Source: Bacteroidales bacterium (lineage in GTDB: Bacteria > Bacteroidota > Bacteroidia > Bacteroidales > ML635J-15). Taken from it: 23,231 nt of DNA. Numbering within the stretch: the stretch's first letter is position 1; each line of letters begins with the position of its first letter. Position numbers and translations under genes: made by a program. The stretch lies in the NCBI GenBank assembly GCA_023228725.1, contig JALOAQ010000042.1, positions 1 through 23,231 of the forward strand, written 5' to 3'. A model generated the notes under the pieces. It was not told where the DNA came from. It ran no database searches and worked only from the letters and a program-made list of their open reading frames with translations. This document shows positions 22,950 to 23,231 of the stretch, in pieces.

Positions 22950-23231
22950 ATGTCACAAGAAAAAGTTATAAGAGAATATAGTAATGGAGAAATTACTGTT
23001 ACCTGGCTTCCTGATGAGTGTATTCATGCAACTGTTTGTTTTAGACAATTGCCTAATGTATTTAAGCCACGTGAAAGACCTTGGGTGAAAATTAATGCTG
23101 CTAGTACAAGCGAAATTATTAAAACTGTGGACGCATGTCCAACTAATGCTCTAACATGGAGATATAATGAAGTAAAACCTAATTCTAATAATAAGGAAAT
23201 GGAAAATAAGGAAACAAAAAAACCTGAAATT
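22950..23231 (+). CDS. (4Fe-4S)-binding mono-cluster protein, YjdI-like, 3' partial
   Basis: Ninety-four residues are visible and the frame runs off the right edge. The pattern C24-x5-C30 (ECIHATVCFRQLPNVF), followed by RPWVKI and C63 in CPTNALTW, is that of the divergent 4Fe-4S mono-cluster domain (YjdI family). The three cysteines are the ones expected. After residue 72 the sequence becomes a charged N/E/K-rich stretch, which may be a tail or a linker to a second domain; related proteins can be joined to an acetyltransferase or CDGSH-type domain. The function of the family is poorly known (possible electron transfer or redox sensing). It is divergent from the alpha-glucan operon across 222 bases. 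Confidence 0.85.
   Translation, partial: MSQEKVIREYSNGEITVTWLPDECIHATVCFRQLPNVFKPRERPWVKINAASTSEIIKTVDACPTNALTWRYNEVKPNSNNKEMENKETKKPEI

Overview
The window is about 30% GC and comes from a member of the Bacteroidota, most likely Bacteroidales-like. The evidence is a giant surface protein with a type IX secretion (T9SS) type B sorting domain, SD-less A/T-rich leaders, promoter elements of the Bacteroidetes TAnnTTTG type in front of most transcription units, and two conserved neighbourhoods: divergent xerD/aroQ, and sigma-54 regulator-lptE-TPR protein-secG. Most genes are housekeeping or cell-envelope genes. I see no phage, insertion sequence, CRISPR array, tRNA or rRNA.

Layout. 1-3983 (+) is the 3' part of a secreted multidomain adhesin-like protein (choice-of-anchor L, Ig-like/SprB/PKD repeats, gliding-motility C-terminal domain). 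3991-4142 is a non-coding, inverted-repeat-bounded element between convergent genes. 4153-5055 (-) is xerD, divergent from aroQ (5105-5524, +). aroQ converges on an NlpC/P60 peptidase (5519-6286, -) through a shared TTATAA double stop. A small Cys-rich lipoprotein (6376-6672, -) and a 56-residue acidic orphan ORF (6884-7054, +) with an interlocked hairpin/terminator follow. 7137-11758 (-) is a probable operon of two tandem Wzz-like chain-length proteins, an O-antigen ligase/polymerase-like membrane protein and hemW. 11823-12185 (-) is a CoA-binding protein. 12279-13607 (+) is an exported sialidase. 13696-14853 (+) is an NtrC-type response regulator without a DNA-binding domain. 14922-18233 (+) is an operon of a second sigma-54 activator, lptE, a TPR-like protein and secG. 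18287-22727 (-) is a glycogen-type alpha-glucan cassette (debranching enzyme, GT4, GH57). The window ends inside a (4Fe-4S) YjdI-like gene (22950 onward, +).

How they work together. Much of the window concerns the envelope: LPS export (LptE), protein export (SecG), polysaccharide length control and ligation (Wzz pair plus Wzy/WaaL-like protein), peptidoglycan turnover (NlpC/P60) and T9SS-exported surface protein. The debranching enzyme, GT4 and GH57 probably build and remodel an intracellular alpha-glucan. No stretch longer than 300 bases lacks a gene; the largest gaps are 22728-22949 and 6673-6883, and apart from candidate promoters I see nothing in them.

I did not find an obviously new multi-gene system. 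The observations most worth a second look are the G-to-S change in the sigma-54 contact loop of both adjacent activators, the consistent placement of promoter elements 17-30 nt before start codons, the orphan acidic ORF with two interlocked 8-bp hairpins at its 3' end, and the intergenic element at 3991-4142.
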